46,818 bases of DNA from a virus: IMG/VR virus record IMGVR_UViG_3300021964_000127, positions 1 through 46,818 of that record; one strand, given 5' to 3'. The position numbers were made by a program, and so were the translations under genes. The notes under the pieces are model-generated. The model searched no databases. It was not told where the DNA came from and saw only the letters and a program-made list of their open reading frames with translations. Of this stretch, positions 8,914 through 16,586 are shown in pieces. Numbering within the stretch: position 1 is the stretch's first letter; each line of letters starts with the position of its first letter.

Positions 8914-9107
8914 GCGCAGAGCCAACACCGATGCGACCTCACGTCACGGTCATCGACAACATCCGAAAGATTGACGAACGGCTACCAGAAGGTCAACTCT
9001 TGATCGAGCACTACGCGGACGGACAAGTCCACGTCGCCTTTCGAGAGCAGCGATGGCATACATGGTCGAAGGGTGTCTGGACTATCGACGACACACCTAC
9101 GATCTAA
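8910..9107 (+). CDS. Hypothetical small protein
   Basis: A 65-aa protein starting MSAEPTPMRPHVTVIDNI. The C-terminal half alternates hydrophobic and charged residues with several Trp and His ('VHVAFREQRWHTWSKG'), suggesting a small beta domain. The start overlaps the preceding stop (ATGA). Family not recognised. Confidence 0.6.
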   Translation: MSAEPTPMRPHVTVIDNIRKIDERLPEGQLLIEHYADGQVHVAFREQRWHTWSKGVWTIDDTPTI

Positions 9108-9145
9108 CCGACGTTGCGTCCGATAACATTTCGCTAGGAGACATT

Positions 9146-9328
9146 ATGTCAACCATCATCGAACGGCTCAGGTCGAGGCATCGAGTAGATACCTCGGACG
9201 GACTTGCCGAGTTGCTAGAGGAAGCGGCTCGGGAGATCGAGCGACTCCGTATCGAAGTCGGCGAACTCGAACAGCAAGTCAACGTCAACCGTCCTTACTC
9301 TTCCGCGGAGTGGTCGAACGATTCCTGA
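9146..9328 (+). CDS. Small coiled-coil protein
   Basis: A 60-aa protein with a clear heptad-like stretch ('AELLEEAAREIERLRIEVGE') that should form a coiled coil. It has its own Shine-Dalgarno (TAGGAG) upstream of the ATG and sits 38 bases after the previous gene. It could dimerise or act as an adaptor; function unknown. Confidence 0.6.
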   Translation: MSTIIERLRSRHRVDTSDGLAELLEEAAREIERLRIEVGELEQQVNVNRPYSSAEWSNDS

Positions 9329-9346
9329 CCGAGAAAGGTCACAACA

Positions 9347-9979
9347 ATGTTTCAAGTTCTACGCAGTATGTGGGCGTTCGCCTGTACACTGATGATCGTC
9401 GTGAGCGGCTGGGCAGGAGCCTCCTTCCGGTTCTTTCCCAACTTACCTGAAGCCTCCAGCCCGGCTGCTCCGACACCCTCCACTTCGACACCAGTCGTCA
9501 AGTCTTTCAACCCGCTCTCGATTACGTCGCTGTCAGCAGACGAACACGACAGCGAGGTCGAGATACCGGCAGTGCCAAACCTGCCAGACGGGATAACTCT
9601 TGACCCGCACTTCGAGGGCTGGATCGAACCACGCTATGACCTACCACCGCTCGAAGGAATCGAGGACGCGCTCTGCGGAGAGTGGTGGCAACTCGCGATC
9701 GAAGTCGGCTGGGAACTCGACGACCTCGAAACACTCGACAGAATCATGTGGGCAGAGACACGATGCCAACCTGATCTTGTTTCGTCAACACACGACTACG
9801 GTCTCGTGCAGATCAACAGAGCCGTCTGGCGCGAGTTCGTCGAGGCGCGCGGCTACACGATGAATGATCTGCTCGACGCTCGAACCGGCTTGATGTTCGG
9901 TCTGCTCGTCGCCGAGGAAGCAGAAGCGATGGGATGGTGCCGCTATCAGCCGTGGTACAGGTCGGGCGCGTGGTGCTAG
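9347..9979 (+). CDS. Secreted lysozyme-like lytic transglycosylase
   Basis: This 210-aa protein has an N-terminal hydrophobic segment (residues about 8-25, 'MWAFACTLMIVVSGWAG'), a Pro/Ser/Thr linker (36-60), and a C-terminal domain of soluble-lytic-transglycosylase type. The likely catalytic Glu is E137 in 'IMWAETRCQPD', followed by the family signature 'DYGLVQINRAVW' (150-161). It would cut the glycan strand of peptidoglycan from outside the membrane. It is the last gene of plus-strand cassette A, convergent with the neck genes, and separate from the endolysin at 42 kb. It could be a moron-type wall-remodelling enzyme or an auxiliary lysin. Cys110, Cys140 and Cys210 might form a disulphide. 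Confidence 0.8.
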   Translation: MFQVLRSMWAFACTLMIVVSGWAGASFRFFPNLPEASSPAAPTPSTSTPVVKSFNPLSITSLSADEHDSEVEIPAVPNLPDGITLDPHFEGWIEPRYDLPPLEGIEDALCGEWWQLAIEVGWELDDLETLDRIMWAETRCQPDLVSSTHDYGLVQINRAVWREFVEARGYTMNDLLDARTGLMFGLLVAEEAEAMGWCRYQPWYRSGAWC

Positions 9980-10022
9980 AAGAAACCCGTTTGCGACGCT
10001 TAGACGGCGAAATAGCGGGCAA
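9980..10022. terminator. Possible weak bidirectional terminator between convergent genes
   Basis: The 43 bases between two convergent stops contain CCCG and CGGG arms separated by about 27 bases; read on the minus strand the right arm is followed by TTTCTTCT. The stem is short (4-5 bp), so this is only a weak candidate. Confidence 0.3.
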
Positions 10023-10214
10023 TTACGCTGACTGAGACGCGTTCTCTGCTGACTGGTTCGTCGATTTGCAGCGCGGGCAGCGAATCGACCACGGCGCGGT
10101 AACGAGTTCAGCGAGCAGTTTGCCGCATCCGGCACAGCGGACGTTCGTTCGAGTTCGTCGAGCGTGCTCTGGTTTCGAGCGCAGTTCGGCGTATGGATCA
10201 GCCGGAATCGTCAT
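10023..10214 (-). CDS. Com-like zinc finger protein
   Basis: A 63-aa protein whose core 'VRCAGCGKLLAELV' to 'IRCPRCKSTN' (Cys27, Cys30, Cys46, Cys49) closely follows the Mu Com family pattern, in which CxxCGKLLA is followed 12-15 residues later by I-CPRC-T-N. In phage Mu, Com is a zinc-containing RNA-binding activator of mom translation. Com-like fingers are also scattered in other phages without mom. Here it overlaps the start of the upstream neck gene (ATGA junction) and is the last gene before cassette A. No mom homologue was recognised, so the target is unknown. Confidence 0.7.
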   Translation of the reverse strand: MTIPADPYAELRSKPEHARRTRTNVRCAGCGKLLAELVTAPWSIRCPRCKSTNQSAENASQSA

Positions 10215-10609
10215 GTCGATTTCAGCACGCGGAAGTTCTGCGCCCAGATGACTCGATCTTGTGAGTCACGTTCAAGAGGGAACGGCGACTGGTTAGCGGC
10301 GATGCGATGGTACAGCGTCCCTGACAGGCTCTCGTTGAGAACGCTCTCGACCGCAGTCCAACATTCGAGCGCGAGTGTGCGCGCAGACGAGTAGCCAGAG
10401 GCGCGTGTCAGCACTTGAAGTCGTGGCTGCTCGACAGGAGGCATCGAGTCCCCACCCATCACGTTCAGAGGAACGTCTCCGCCGTACTCGTACAGGGCGA
10501 CACAGGTATCTGGCTCATCGGGCATACGTCCGAGGAACAGGTTCGTGCCGAGCGTCAGCGACGCAACTTGCGAATCGAGAAACGTGCCGAGGTCGTCGAG
10601 TAACGCCAT
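10211..10609 (-). CDS. Tail terminator/minor capsid-type neck protein
   Basis: A 132-aa protein resembling phage minor capsid or tail-terminator proteins in length and pattern: an N-terminal helix ('LDDLGTFLDSQV'), then 'LYEYGGDVPLNVMGG', 'QPRLQVLTRASGYSSART', and a final beta strand. It follows the HK97-gp10-like gene, the standard place of the tail terminator that caps the tail tube at the neck. The ATG abuts the previous gene's stop codon. Confidence 0.7.
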   Translation of the reverse strand: MALLDDLGTFLDSQVASLTLGTNLFLGRMPDEPDTCVALYEYGGDVPLNVMGGDSMPPVEQPRLQVLTRASGYSSARTLALECWTAVESVLNESLSGTLYHRIAANQSPFPLERDSQDRVIWAQNFRVLKST

Positions 10610-11067
10610 CAGGCACCTCCAACCTTCACGACGTTGTAGTGCGCGCGGATACGGTCGACGAGTCGTGCCGGGTATCGCGACACCTCTTGCGTGAACGGAA
10701 ATTCAAGGTACTTAGGACCTCGACCCGCACCGGGGTCAACTGGACCTGTGCCTGTGCGACCGCGAGAGTTCCCCGGCGGCTTCGGCGGATGCCACAGATC
10801 GAGCCTCTCGTGTTGCACTAACGCATACGCAGTGCCGTAACTAATCGACACCTCTGGGGTAGTCGACGACAAGCCGTCAATATCGACAGACATCGAGCCA
10901 GCGAGATCACCTGTGTCGAACGGTACAAGATTCTGCGAGTCAGACGCGATGTCCTCTGCGGCAGAGTAGAGCGCGCGACCTAACGCCTGCTGGATACCTT
11001 CCACGTTCGAGTCGATCGCTCGACGTAGTTCGCGCATCCCGCGAAGATCGATGTTCACGCCGCTCAT
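10609..11067 (-). CDS. HK97 gp10-like neck/tail protein
   Basis: A 152-aa protein with the layout of the HK97-gp10 family: a helical start ('LRGMRELRRAIDSNVEGIQ'), then 'LVPFDTGDLAGSMSVD' and 'ISYGTAYALVQHERLD', which contain the family's diagnostic 'D-TG-L--S' and 'YA--QHE' patterns. It is part of the head-tail connection. Genes on both sides overlap it by a few bases, indicating one operon. Confidence 0.85.
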   Translation of the reverse strand: MSGVNIDLRGMRELRRAIDSNVEGIQQALGRALYSAAEDIASDSQNLVPFDTGDLAGSMSVDIDGLSSTTPEVSISYGTAYALVQHERLDLWHPPKPPGNSRGRTGTGPVDPGAGRGPKYLEFPFTQEVSRYPARLVDRIRAHYNVVKVGGA

Positions 11068-11414
11068 CGGTTACCTCTTCCAATCGCAACAACGACGAAC
11101 TGCTGTCCGTGTTCGTCATAGCGGTAGTCGACTTCAACGACAGGACGAATCACAGAGGACGGATACTCAACCTCATCGTCGAGTCCGACAGTCAAAGTCG
11201 ATGACGGTATGTACGCAATCCACTCGGCAACAGCGTCGTCTCGTTCAAGATCAGCAGACGACCGATTGACCCGTTGCACATACGCGCTGTATGTCGTCGC
11301 GGAACCTACATAGGTTGGTTCGCCGTAATTATTCGTGCCTGCCTTCGCTCGCACATCAACCGTCTGCGTACAGAGACCGGACAACGCCGACAAGAACGCT
11401 GTCGCAGCAGCCAT
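11064..11414 (-). CDS. Head closure/stopper-type protein
   Basis: A 116-aa, beta-rich protein ('TQTVDVRAKAGTNNYGEP', 'EYPSSVIRPVVEVDYRYDEH'). Size, predicted fold and position between the adaptor and the gp10-like protein fit a head-tail joining stopper (Phage_H_T_join-like). No unmistakable signature is visible, so the role rests on synteny. Confidence 0.65.
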   Translation of the reverse strand: MAAATAFLSALSGLCTQTVDVRAKAGTNNYGEPTYVGSATTYSAYVQRVNRSSADLERDDAVAEWIAYIPSSTLTVGLDDEVEYPSSVIRPVVEVDYRYDEHGQQFVVVAIGRGNR

Positions 11415-11902
11415 CAGTCAGCCCCAGCACCAAAGTATTGGACGCCTCGGATCGTGTTCGAGCGCGCACCATCACGAACGTTCTCGAACTGTCCAGAAGA
11501 GAACCAGCCTCGGAACAGGTCGCTGTTCTCCTCGTCGATGTCCTTATCGGAGATCGTTATGCCACCAGCGTAAGGAACAGGCACAGAGCCTTCGCGTTGA
11601 GCGAGCGTCCGCAACTCGTCTGCCTGCGTGCGATATGCGCCAGCGCGTTGCGAGAGTTTGACTGACAGATCGCCGATCTGCTTGTCGGCTTCGCGCGCGA
11701 GTTTCGCAGCGATCGTGATGCAGCAACGAACAGCAGCCTCATACAGCGAGTCAGTTGATGTTGGCGAACCAGTCGCCTCGGTATTCACCCAAGCGATTTC
11801 TTCATCAGATAGCAGTTGATCGTTCGTGTCGGTATCGCCTACAAGGAATCTGATCGCGTCACGCGCAGATGATGCAGGGTCTCCAGAGTATGTCCACGCC
11901 AT
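11414..11902 (-). CDS. Head-tail adaptor protein
   Basis: A 162-aa, mainly helical protein beginning 'MAWTYSGDPASSARDAIRFL' with 'GDTDTNDQLLSDEEI' shortly after. This opening is common in head-tail connector (gp6-like adaptor) proteins, in which the segment reads 'D-VRFL-GDT---QLLSDEEI'. It docks under the portal. The assignment rests on this motif and on neck-gene order. Confidence 0.8.
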   Translation of the reverse strand: MAWTYSGDPASSARDAIRFLVGDTDTNDQLLSDEEIAWVNTEATGSPTSTDSLYEAAVRCCITIAAKLAREADKQIGDLSVKLSQRAGAYRTQADELRTLAQREGSVPVPYAGGITISDKDIDEENSDLFRGWFSSGQFENVRDGARSNTIRGVQYFGAGAD

Positions 11903-11909
11903 TTGTTAC

Positions 11910-12209
11910 CTACCTGTAGAAGATCGAACCCTCTGGGGTTCCTGAGATCACGTCAACATAAATACCGTTCTGGCATTTCACGCCGCCGGGACCAAACCAA
12001 ACGATTTCGTGCTTACCGTTCGCGGGAATCGCAGAGCAGACCAACGCTCCGGTGTTGTCGGTACCAGCGTGAATATGTAGATGAACGTTGCCTGAGTCGT
12101 CATCATTCACGTCGAGACCGAGCAGAACACAAGAGCCAGTGACAGCCTGCTGGTCGACACCTGTGAGTTCGGCAACGGATGCGGCACTGTCTTGTGCTCT
12201 CTGTCCCAC
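11910..12209 (-). CDS. Small structural protein downstream of major capsid
   Basis: A protein of about 99 aa, beta-rich and Gly-rich ('VHLHIHAGTDNTGALVCS', 'GKHEIVWFGPGGVKCQNG'). It looks like a single small beta-sandwich, as in head fibres, decoration proteins or the receptor-facing domains seen near the capsid gene. The GTG at 12209 is preceded by GAAAGGA seven bases upstream and is chosen as start; a TTG at 12224 is also in frame. The structural role is inferred from position. Confidence 0.65.
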   Translation of the reverse strand: MGQRAQDSAASVAELTGVDQQAVTGSCVLLGLDVNDDDSGNVHLHIHAGTDNTGALVCSAIPANGKHEIVWFGPGGVKCQNGIYVDVISGTPEGSIFYR

Positions 12210-12303
12210 GAGTAGTCCTTTCAATAAATAGCAAACGGTCGAGACCGGGACCGTGCGTCAGTTCCCAGTCCCGACCGTTAGCCGGAGGTGATCAGTTGTT
12301 AGG

Positions 12304-13251
12304 TCAGGCGACCGCGTTGCTGAAGAAGTATCCCAGCGGTGATGCGACAACCTTGAAGTCCCACGCGCTCTGGATCTCGATGCGATCGGCGCGGAGGTGA
12401 TCCATACGGAAACGGCTGACGGCACTTGAAGTACCGAGTCCGCCACCGACACCGCTCCACGTCATGTTGTAACCAGCAGACACGGTCATCAGACCGGGCT
12501 GTGGTGCGACGTAGCAGAGCAGAGCGTCCTTGTCACCGATCTGGCTGTAGGACGCGGTTGCGCCTTCAGCAGCAGCGTTGTACACGCCCTTCATCACGAA
12601 GATGCGGTCAACCTCGACGATACGCGCAAGGAGTTCTGCGCTAATCGAGTCAGCCGACGTGTACTTGTAGCGATCAACGAAGTCCGCGTGGTTCTTGAGG
12701 ATCGAGTAAGTGTTGTAGGACAACACGAGCGTGTTCGGCAGATAGCCAGTGTTCGACAAGATGGTGTTCTTGGCGGTCTCGATATCGCCGATCGGGTCGG
12801 AACCTGACGCGCTCCAAAGAGTTGAAGGAGTCGAGTCGGTATCCCACACGCCGGTGGTGAAGTAGTTGCTTGACCAGTCGCGCTCCTGACGGATCAGCAT
12901 TTGCTGAGTGAGGAAGCGGGTCGCGTCCATGTCTGGATCGAGCGGCGAGTCCGAGTTTGCACGAACCTGATCGCCGATGTCCTTGTGCAACGCCCATACC
13001 TGCGAAGAGTATGACGCGGTGCTAAGACCGTAACCGGAACCTGCCGACTCGGTGCCGTCTGCGCGAACCTTTGCTTGGTCGCGGAAGAAGTCACCCTGCG
13101 TGTAGGTGAAATAGATGTCCGACTGCTTCGCAACTGGAATGGTTGGGAACACTCGGCTGGCGATGAAGTTGTCTGCCTCCTGCTGGTAGGCGACACTCAT
13201 GTTCGTCAGGACTGCATCAACATGAACCTGACTCTGTGTTGGCTGTGGCAT
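12304..13251 (-). CDS. Major capsid protein
   Basis: A 315-aa protein with the layout of an HK97-fold coat protein, located after scaffold and decoration genes. The stretch 'ADNFIASRVFPTIPVAKQSD' (residues about 26-45) is typical of major capsid proteins of the family found with Mu-type portals. Later segments such as 'LPNTLVLSYNTYSILKNH' and 'SRFRMDHLRADRIEIQSA' near the C-terminus are also characteristic. A GAGG Shine-Dalgarno precedes the ATG. No large N-terminal delta domain is present, consistent with a separate scaffold gene. Confidence 0.9.
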   Translation of the reverse strand: MPQPTQSQVHVDAVLTNMSVAYQQEADNFIASRVFPTIPVAKQSDIYFTYTQGDFFRDQAKVRADGTESAGSGYGLSTASYSSQVWALHKDIGDQVRANSDSPLDPDMDATRFLTQQMLIRQERDWSSNYFTTGVWDTDSTPSTLWSASGSDPIGDIETAKNTILSNTGYLPNTLVLSYNTYSILKNHADFVDRYKYTSADSISAELLARIVEVDRIFVMKGVYNAAAEGATASYSQIGDKDALLCYVAPQPGLMTVSAGYNMTWSGVGGGLGTSSAVSRFRMDHLRADRIEIQSAWDFKVVASPLGYFFSNAVA

Positions 13252-13269
13252 TGTTTCTTACCTCTCGGG

Positions 13270-13656
13270 TCAGGCGGCGCGTGCGCCGGATGGGTTGAAG
13301 AACATCTCGACAGTCTCGCCAGCAGACGCGGCGTTGAGAGCCTGTCCAACTGTCGTGACGGTCGTGTCGGTTCCGGCGGCGATGGCATCAGCCTGTCCAT
13401 CCGCTGAAGTTCCGATCAGGTTGCCTGCGGCAAGCGTGCCGTCGGCGACGACCTTCGTCACACCGAACAAGCACACCTCTGCGGCTGAGCCGCTGGCAGG
13501 CGAGTTCTGGAGAACGCCGATCGGCACGTCGGTGATTGCGGCGCACACCGTAACGGTGTTGTTGCCACTCATCTTGACGAAGTGGTATTGCTTTGCTGAC
13601 AAGTCCGCTGATGCGGTGAAGTTGCCAACCTTGATCTGCGCGGCTTCAAATGCCAT
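13270..13656 (-). CDS. Capsid decoration (cement) protein
   Basis: A 128-aa, Ala/Gly/Thr/Val-rich beta protein placed between scaffold and major capsid. The sequence ('FTASADLSAKQYHFVKMSG', 'PIGVLQNSPASGSAAEVCL', 'VVADGTLAAGNLIGTSADG') matches the pattern of DUF2190-like capsid stabilising proteins, which trimerise on the capsid surface. The assignment is strong by pattern and synteny. Confidence 0.8.
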   Translation of the reverse strand: MAFEAAQIKVGNFTASADLSAKQYHFVKMSGNNTVTVCAAITDVPIGVLQNSPASGSAAEVCLFGVTKVVADGTLAAGNLIGTSADGQADAIAAGTDTTVTTVGQALNAASAGETVEMFFNPSGARAA

Positions 13657-13659
13657 TGG

Positions 13660-14322
13660 TCAGAGTCCCTTCTCGGTGAGGTAGGTGTTGTAGAGGTCGA
13701 TGTCGCGCTCTGCGACAAGAGTGATCGCCTTTGCGAGCGATGCTGCCTCGCCGGAAGCGACGAGATCATTTGCGCGGGACTCGATGACTCCCCAAGCGTC
13801 AGCAGCGGCTGAACCTTCAGCGTCGTTGCTGTCGGTGCCGATCTCTTTCAGCACGCCTGCTTCGCCAAAGGCGAGAGCGGTCTGCTTGAGGATGTCCTCG
13901 ACGCGTGCAGCGACTTCTGGCATCTCGCCGCGCATCTTCAACAAGTCCTCGCCGAGTGCTTGCGGATCAACTCCGGGCAAGCCAGCGAACTCGTGTGCTG
14001 TTTCGACTGCCTTAGCAAGAGCGGCATCACGCTCGATGCTTTCCTTCTCGGCGCGCATATCAGCGAGTTCCTTGCGCAGGTCGCCGAGTTCTTTGAGTAG
14101 TTCCGAGTTGCTGTTGTCGACGGACGCGGCGACTTCAGTCACCTCAGCCTCGACCACCTCGGCGGTTTCGGTCACTTCGAGTTCCACTTGTTCTCCTTCG
14201 ATCGTGTCGCCACCGTCGGTGACGGACTTTAGGACGAGCCAGCCTTCGTGTAGGTGTGCCGGATGGTCGACACCAGAAGTCTCTCGGATATCGAGATCAG
14301 CGAGTTTCACACTGCGGGTCAT
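13660..14322 (-). CDS. Capsid scaffolding protein
   Basis: A 220-aa acidic protein. The opening 'VKLADLDIRETSGVDHPAHL' resembles the segment that often joins protease and scaffold regions in phages of this type. A Glu/Val-rich linker and a coiled coil ('ELLKELGDLRKELADMRAEK', about 75-95) follow, then a helical C-terminal part, which typically binds the coat protein. It sits directly upstream of the decoration and capsid genes. It should guide procapsid assembly and be removed on maturation, presumably by the XkdF-like protease at 18.9 kb. Confidence 0.8.
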   Translation of the reverse strand: MTRSVKLADLDIRETSGVDHPAHLHEGWLVLKSVTDGGDTIEGEQVELEVTETAEVVEAEVTEVAASVDNSNSELLKELGDLRKELADMRAEKESIERDAALAKAVETAHEFAGLPGVDPQALGEDLLKMRGEMPEVAARVEDILKQTALAFGEAGVLKEIGTDSNDAEGSAAADAWGVIESRANDLVASGEAASLAKAITLVAERDIDLYNTYLTEKGL

Positions 14323-14333
14323 CAGGTCTTAGG

Positions 14334-14501
14334 TTACACATTCGTACGTTGTCTCACGTTGTAGGTCGAGTCAGTCATCTTTTCGAGTTTGTTGACGATT
14401 GCGACGAGTTCGCGCTCCTCGTCTGCTCCTCGTGCGACGACGCGCCGAAGAAACTCGATCGCGGTCTTTGCCTCTCGTTTCGTCAATGTTGACTTGCCCA
14501 T
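14334..14501 (-). CDS. Small basic helical protein overlapping the upstream gene
   Basis: A 55-aa Lys/Arg/Glu-rich protein (MGKSTLTKREAKTAIEFL...) that is predicted helical. A GGAG lies about six bases before the ATG; an in-frame ATG at 14519 would add six residues. Its sequence lies within the 3' end of the 14371-14760 frame, so the two reading frames overlap by about 130 bases. The normal amino-acid pattern here and the Arg-rich pattern of the other frame suggest this is the better-constrained frame. Function unknown. Confidence 0.5.
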   Translation of the reverse strand: MGKSTLTKREAKTAIEFLRRVVARGADEERELVAIVNKLEKMTDSTYNVRQRTNV

Positions 14502-14760
14502 CTTCGACTCCGATCTCATACAGGTCGAACTGCTCGACCACCATCTTGTTTGGGATGTGCGTCACATAGTCAACGAACCTGTCACGAGTCAGTGACTGGG
14601 CGACTGAAACGTGTCCGCGTTTCCCACCTTGCTTTCGATCAAGCACGATACCGACAGAGACAACTTCATACGGGTCGAGGTCGTCGTTGTCGTCGAGTGA
14701 CTTCCACTCGCCAGATACGTCGGCGTGTGCGTCGTGCCAGATAACGATTGACACCTTCAT
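14371..14760 (-). CDS. Hypothetical protein with long 3' overlap
   Basis: A 129-aa frame. The first 90 residues look natural ('MKVSIVIWHDAHADVSGEWK', 'DPYEVVSVGIVLDRKQGG', 'SVAQSLTRDRFVDYVTHIP'). The last 35 or so are Arg/Ser-rich, as expected when one frame is constrained by another gene. It overlaps the gene upstream by ATGA. It could be a real full-length product, or translation might normally end elsewhere through a frameshift. Family not recognised. Confidence 0.55.
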   Translation of the reverse strand: MKVSIVIWHDAHADVSGEWKSLDDNDDLDPYEVVSVGIVLDRKQGGKRGHVSVAQSLTRDRFVDYVTHIPNKMVVEQFDLYEIGVEDGQVNIDETRGKDRDRVSSARRRTRSRRGARTRRNRQQTRKDD

Positions 14761-15062
14761 TCGTCGTCTCCGTCGTAGTCGTCGCCCTCGTCGTCTTGGT
14801 CGTACAGCCTGAACTGTTCTGCGACCTGTGCTGCGTCGAGCGTGAACGCTGCGTCGGCGTGACCGTGTACGACACCAAGCATCTCCCAGCCGAGTTGCGA
14901 CGCAAGAGTCGGGTCGAGCAAGAACGCTGTCACGTCTCCTTCAGCGTCAACCATTTGGAGATAGCAGGCTGGACCTACACCAGTCTCGTTGACAATTGTC
15001 ATGTGGTGGATCGCGTAGCCAACGAGTCCGGTCGTGTCGGCTAGATCAACCCATTCACTCAT
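14757..15062 (-). CDS. Hypothetical acidic protein
   Basis: A 101-aa protein starting MSEWVDLADTTGLVGYAI and ending in an Asp-rich tail ('YDQDDEGDDYDGDDE'). The chosen ATG overlaps the phosphoesterase stop by eight bases; the frame is open further upstream. No recognised domain. It and its neighbours (14334-16502) are a small accessory group between scaffold and cassette B. Confidence 0.6.
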   Translation of the reverse strand: MSEWVDLADTTGLVGYAIHHMTIVNETGVGPACYLQMVDAEGDVTAFLLDPTLASQLGWEMLGVVHGHADAAFTLDAAQVAEQFRLYDQDDEGDDYDGDDE

Positions 15063-16221
15063 CTGGTCGACAGTAGTCGACCCCCCGCCAACGAGCATGT
15101 CCCTCACGAATCGGAACCAGTTCGAGATGAAACGCGCCGTCACCTTCTTGATAATCAACAACTGCTATTCCTTGCTGCCAGTCCTCGTGCCGCACGATCG
15201 GACGACCGTCGAGATCAGTTCCGCCTTTGACAGACGGCACCGCACCGTCGATACGAGCCAGACACCCCGGTGATGCGGCGAGCACGGTTCGAGGTCCATC
15301 GTGATCTTCTCGTGTCATCTCTGCCCATTCGCGTCGATGAATGTGTCCGTACAGCACGCTGACTTTCTCTCGTGCGAGATACTTCGATGCGGTCGAGCCG
15401 TTGCTGTTCACTTTGTCGCCGTGGATAACTCGCAGCCGGTCGTTGACCCAGAACGATGCTGCTGGATATCCGGGCAGGTACTCGACACCGAACTCGTCCA
15501 TACGGCATAGGAACGGAACAGAGAGAACAGGGAACCCTTCAGGATCAGAGCCGCGCCGTAACCCGAATGCAGCGACAGCGTTCGAGATCAAATGACGTGG
15601 CAGACGTTCCTCGTGGTTACCTGCGAGCCAGATGATGCGAGCGCGCGGTGCCGCGTCTCGAAGTTGCGCGCAGAGGACTGTCGCTCGATCAATGCTTGCC
15701 TGTGTCGTTCGCGCATACGCTGGCGTGACAATGTATTTGCCGAGTTCAGGCAAGTCGAGATTGTCGCCGTGGAGAACAACTAGGTCAGGGTCGATGTCTC
15801 GAACCATCGCCAACGCGGTCTCGATCGCTGTCTCATCGTGTGTCGGTTGGAGCGTCTCGTCCGCAAGTCTGAAGTAGCCGATCTGAATGTCAGGGATGAT
15901 CGCTGCCGTGTTCCATTTCGTCGACTTCGATGGTTTGGCTTTGCGGATCGGCAACTTGATCGCCGGTCCTCGGTTCGGCAGTTCCCATTTAGGTCCATCC
16001 TCCCAAGCGGGCGACAGTTGAACTGCGGCGAGGTCGTGTATCTCTGCCTCGCCTTCATCGTTCTTGGTCAGCGACTGGTAGAGCGACACGCGCTGGACTC
16101 GTCCGATCTCGTCGAGGTCGATGCCGTTGCGGTCGAGTAGGTCTGCGATGCGTCCAAGTGATTCACGACGCGCCGATGGAGACTTGCTTGCCTCTGCGGT
16201 GATCTTGTCTGCCATACTCAT
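15055..16221 (-). CDS. Calcineurin-like metallophosphoesterase
   Basis: A protein of about 388 aa with the five motifs of the calcineurin-like phosphoesterase superfamily in order: 'IIPDIQIGY' (D-x-Q in place of D-x-H), 'LVVLHGDNLD' (GD-x-x-D), 'IWLAGNHEERL' (GNHE), 'RVIHGDK' and 'VLYGHIHRRE' (GH-x-H). It binds two metal ions and hydrolyses phosphoesters; known relatives act on nucleic acids, nucleotides or phosphoproteins. About 110 N-terminal residues precede the catalytic domain and may be an HTH-like or adaptor region. The ATG overlaps the upstream stop (ATGA). The substrate is unknown. Confidence 0.85.
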   Translation of the reverse strand: MSMADKITAEASKSPSARRESLGRIADLLDRNGIDLDEIGRVQRVSLYQSLTKNDEGEAEIHDLAAVQLSPAWEDGPKWELPNRGPAIKLPIRKAKPSKSTKWNTAAIIPDIQIGYFRLADETLQPTHDETAIETALAMVRDIDPDLVVLHGDNLDLPELGKYIVTPAYARTTQASIDRATVLCAQLRDAAPRARIIWLAGNHEERLPRHLISNAVAAFGLRRGSDPEGFPVLSVPFLCRMDEFGVEYLPGYPAASFWVNDRLRVIHGDKVNSNGSTASKYLAREKVSVLYGHIHRREWAEMTREDHDGPRTVLAASPGCLARIDGAVPSVKGGTDLDGRPIVRHEDWQQGIAVVDYQEGDGAFHLELVPIREGHARWRGVDYCRPDE

Positions 16222-16502
16222 TTCGCACCACACGAACAGAATCCGCCGACGTGTTTCTCGACCGTGTCCTTTGACGTGACGTATCCCTCGCTGGTAAGTG
16301 CTCGACGAATAGCGGCTGCTGTTAGTTGCGTGTGTCCGTTAGCCGATGTGCCAACTGCTCGTCTGCCAGCACGTACTTGTTCGATCGCAGACTCGGTTGC
16401 TCGACGGTCGTCGTCGCTCATCTCTTCGAGCAGCCGACCAAAATGGCATCGTCGCCGCACCTCTCTTTGCATCTCGTTCGTTAGTGCGTCTGCTAATCCC
16501 AT
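16218..16502 (-). CDS. Hypothetical protein, possible small DNA-binding regulator
   Basis: A 94-aa charged protein. Segments 'AIEQVRAGRRAVGTSANGHT' and 'AIRRALTSEGYVTSKDTVEKHVGG' could form a winged-helix or HTH-like helix pair. It ends in Cys residues (FCSCGAK). A strong Shine-Dalgarno (GGAGGG) precedes the ATG. It starts just left of cassette B and is divergent from it, so it may head the minus-strand operon that leads into the phosphoesterase and scaffold genes. Confidence 0.6.
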   Translation of the reverse strand: MGLADALTNEMQREVRRRCHFGRLLEEMSDDDRRATESAIEQVRAGRRAVGTSANGHTQLTAAAIRRALTSEGYVTSKDTVEKHVGGFCSCGAK

Positions 16503-16586
16503 TTGCCCTCCATCTGTCGGCGACTCGGTTCCTCAGATGGTAGCAAACTCGGCATATCGAACTCTCGCAGCGTTAGCGGCTCCCTG

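Noticed and set aside
13700-14332. A 210-codon plus-strand Ser-rich frame
   Set aside because: It is antisense to the scaffold gene, and Ser/Arg richness is typical of such shadows.
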